This document shows, piece after piece, positions 63,360-64,000 of a stretch of DNA of 64,000 nt. The translations under genes were made by a program, and so were the position numbers. The number at the start of each line of letters is the position of its first letter. The first letter of the stretch is position 1. The stretch comes from Diplonema japonicum (lineage: Eukaryota > Euglenozoa > Diplonemea > Diplonemida > Diplonemidae). Below the pieces are notes generated by a model. That model saw only the letters and a program-made list of their open reading frames with translations, ran no database searches and had not been told where the DNA came from. The stretch is from assembly GCA_964019335.1 (NCBI GenBank), contig OZ025648.1:310001-374000 (forward strand), in the 5' to 3' direction.

Positions 63360-64000
63360 TCAGACGTGAATGTTATCTATTCTCCCCTTGTTATTGCAAA
63401 TTCGCTTGTTTACCGTGAATCGCAAGATACCAGCTAAGCAGATAGCACAAACAACGAAGATCACGCGATCATGTAATCCCGAAGTCTCGTAACCGACTGC
63501 AGAAACGGTCTTTTCAATTCTTATAGGGTTGAGTCTAAGGGAATATCCCCCTGTGTTATCACGAAGCTTGCCATTCTTCAGTGCAGCATCGATATCTGAA
63601 GCAAAGGCTGCTTCTTCATTAGCACTGACATCAAAATAGTACTCCACAAACACCCCTTCTTCGCCGTGAAGCCCTTCAAGCCCTACAACTGCAACCCACC
63701 CCTCATGAATGTACTCATCGATTATCACCTGCTCCTCTGACAGATTTTCCTGGTTCCACGAATATTGAACCGTGTGTGACCATACTTGCAAGTCTTTCTC
63801 CTGCGGCATCTCATACCCAGCCTTTAGTACCCCTACCCTCGTGACTATCAGTTTCGTTGGGTCGCTCGACACTGCTTTGGAGGATTTGAGTATCGACATT
63901 CTGAATTTTCTGAGGAATTCTTTCGGGTTTTCCATCAGGGTCTCCGCGTCGCCTTTCAGTTTCATGAGGTATTTCTGTGGCGTTGTTCCCGGGGTTGATT
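63360..64000 (-). CDS. Surface protein, C-terminal part (5' end beyond window)
   Basis: The frame is open from the right edge to the stop at 63360, giving 213 residues. It holds the membrane-proximal domain seen at 57661-60399: KLKGDAETLMENPKEFLRKF, FRMSILKSS, VTRVGVLKAGYEMP, GVFVEYYFDVSANEEA and KNGKLRDNTGGYSLRL. Identity to that gene is very high at the start of the domain (DNA around 63890-63960 vs 58310-58390) and lower after. A diverged membrane segment (VIFVVCAICLAGILRFTV) and a short basic tail follow. The ectodomain lies outside the window. Confidence 0.85.
   Translation of the reverse strand, partial: STPGTTPQKYLMKLKGDAETLMENPKEFLRKFRMSILKSSKAVSSDPTKLIVTRVGVLKAGYEMPQEKDLQVWSHTVQYSWNQENLSEEQVIIDEYIHEGWVAVVGLEGLHGEEGVFVEYYFDVSANEEAAFASDIDAALKNGKLRDNTGGYSLRLNPIRIEKTVSAVGYETSGLHDRVIFVVCAICLAGILRFTVNKRICNNKGRIDNIHV

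Noticed and set aside
1-64000. tRNA, rRNA, CRISPR or bacterial operon features
   Set aside because: No A/B-box tRNA pattern, rRNA signature or spaced direct repeats were seen. Introns, the SL sequence and eukaryotic protein families exclude bacterial DNA.

Overview
This is eukaryotic nuclear DNA, most likely from a diplonemid or a closely related euglenozoan. The key evidence is at 5908-5944: a 37-nt sequence ending in ACAGTTTCTGTACTTTATTG, which matches my recollection of the euglenozoan spliced-leader (SL) exon and is closest to the Diplonema form. Every gene I can support lies on the minus strand, as expected for unidirectional gene clusters processed by SL trans-splicing. Unlike trypanosomatids, many genes also have cis introns. 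I resolved 23 GT-AG introns. Twenty-two are 37-69 nt and most are A-rich; the one outlier (742 nt) holds the SL-tagged insertion. Spacers are full of A/T runs of 15-50 and G/C runs of 15-26.

Layout from left to right (all genes read right to left). 1-1768: a partial gene and a small secreted protein. 1.8-4.9 kb: mobile DNA, consisting of a TTAA-bounded inverted-repeat element with broken Cys-rich fragments, a decayed ORF and a nested foldback element. 5.8-8.8 kb: V-ATPase catalytic subunit A, with the SL-tagged retrocopy in its last intron. 8.8-11.5 kb: a spacer starting with a conserved upstream element. 11.5-19.2 kb: an FCP/NIF-type phosphatase, a 1600-residue coiled-coil protein and a PPP1R42-like LRR protein. 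18.8-27 kb: a tandemly duplicated locus of surface proteins (signal peptide, acidic or Asp/Gly/Lys-rich repeats, near-identical C-terminal membrane segment). 28-31.1 kb: UDP-glucose 6-dehydrogenase, carrying the same upstream element as V-ATPase A, and a second LRR protein. 31.5-36.5 kb: a 2-oxoglutarate oxygenase, a small CX3C protein and a FAN/NSMAF-type BEACH-WD40 protein. 38-45 kb: a PB1-UBA protein, a CID-domain protein, an unknown basic protein, GINS subunit Psf3, V-ATPase subunit D and a ubiquitin-like/ankyrin protein. 45.8-54.3 kb: UTP20. 57.7-64 kb: two more surface proteins sharing a membrane-proximal domain, one of them cut by the window edge.

The genes are a mix of unrelated housekeeping functions (proton pumping, rRNA processing, DNA replication, nucleotide-sugar metabolism, selective autophagy), as is usual in euglenozoan clusters. 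Two threads link parts of the window. One is the surface-protein family, which shares a membrane-proximal domain and/or a membrane segment. The other is a set of small dispersed non-coding elements: a ~120-nt block upstream of two metabolic genes, a 41-nt twin mini-hairpin in three copies next to A-runs, and two further 50-60-nt pairs. Exon boundaries were set by hand from reading frame, GT-AG and protein similarity; no transcript data or searches were available.
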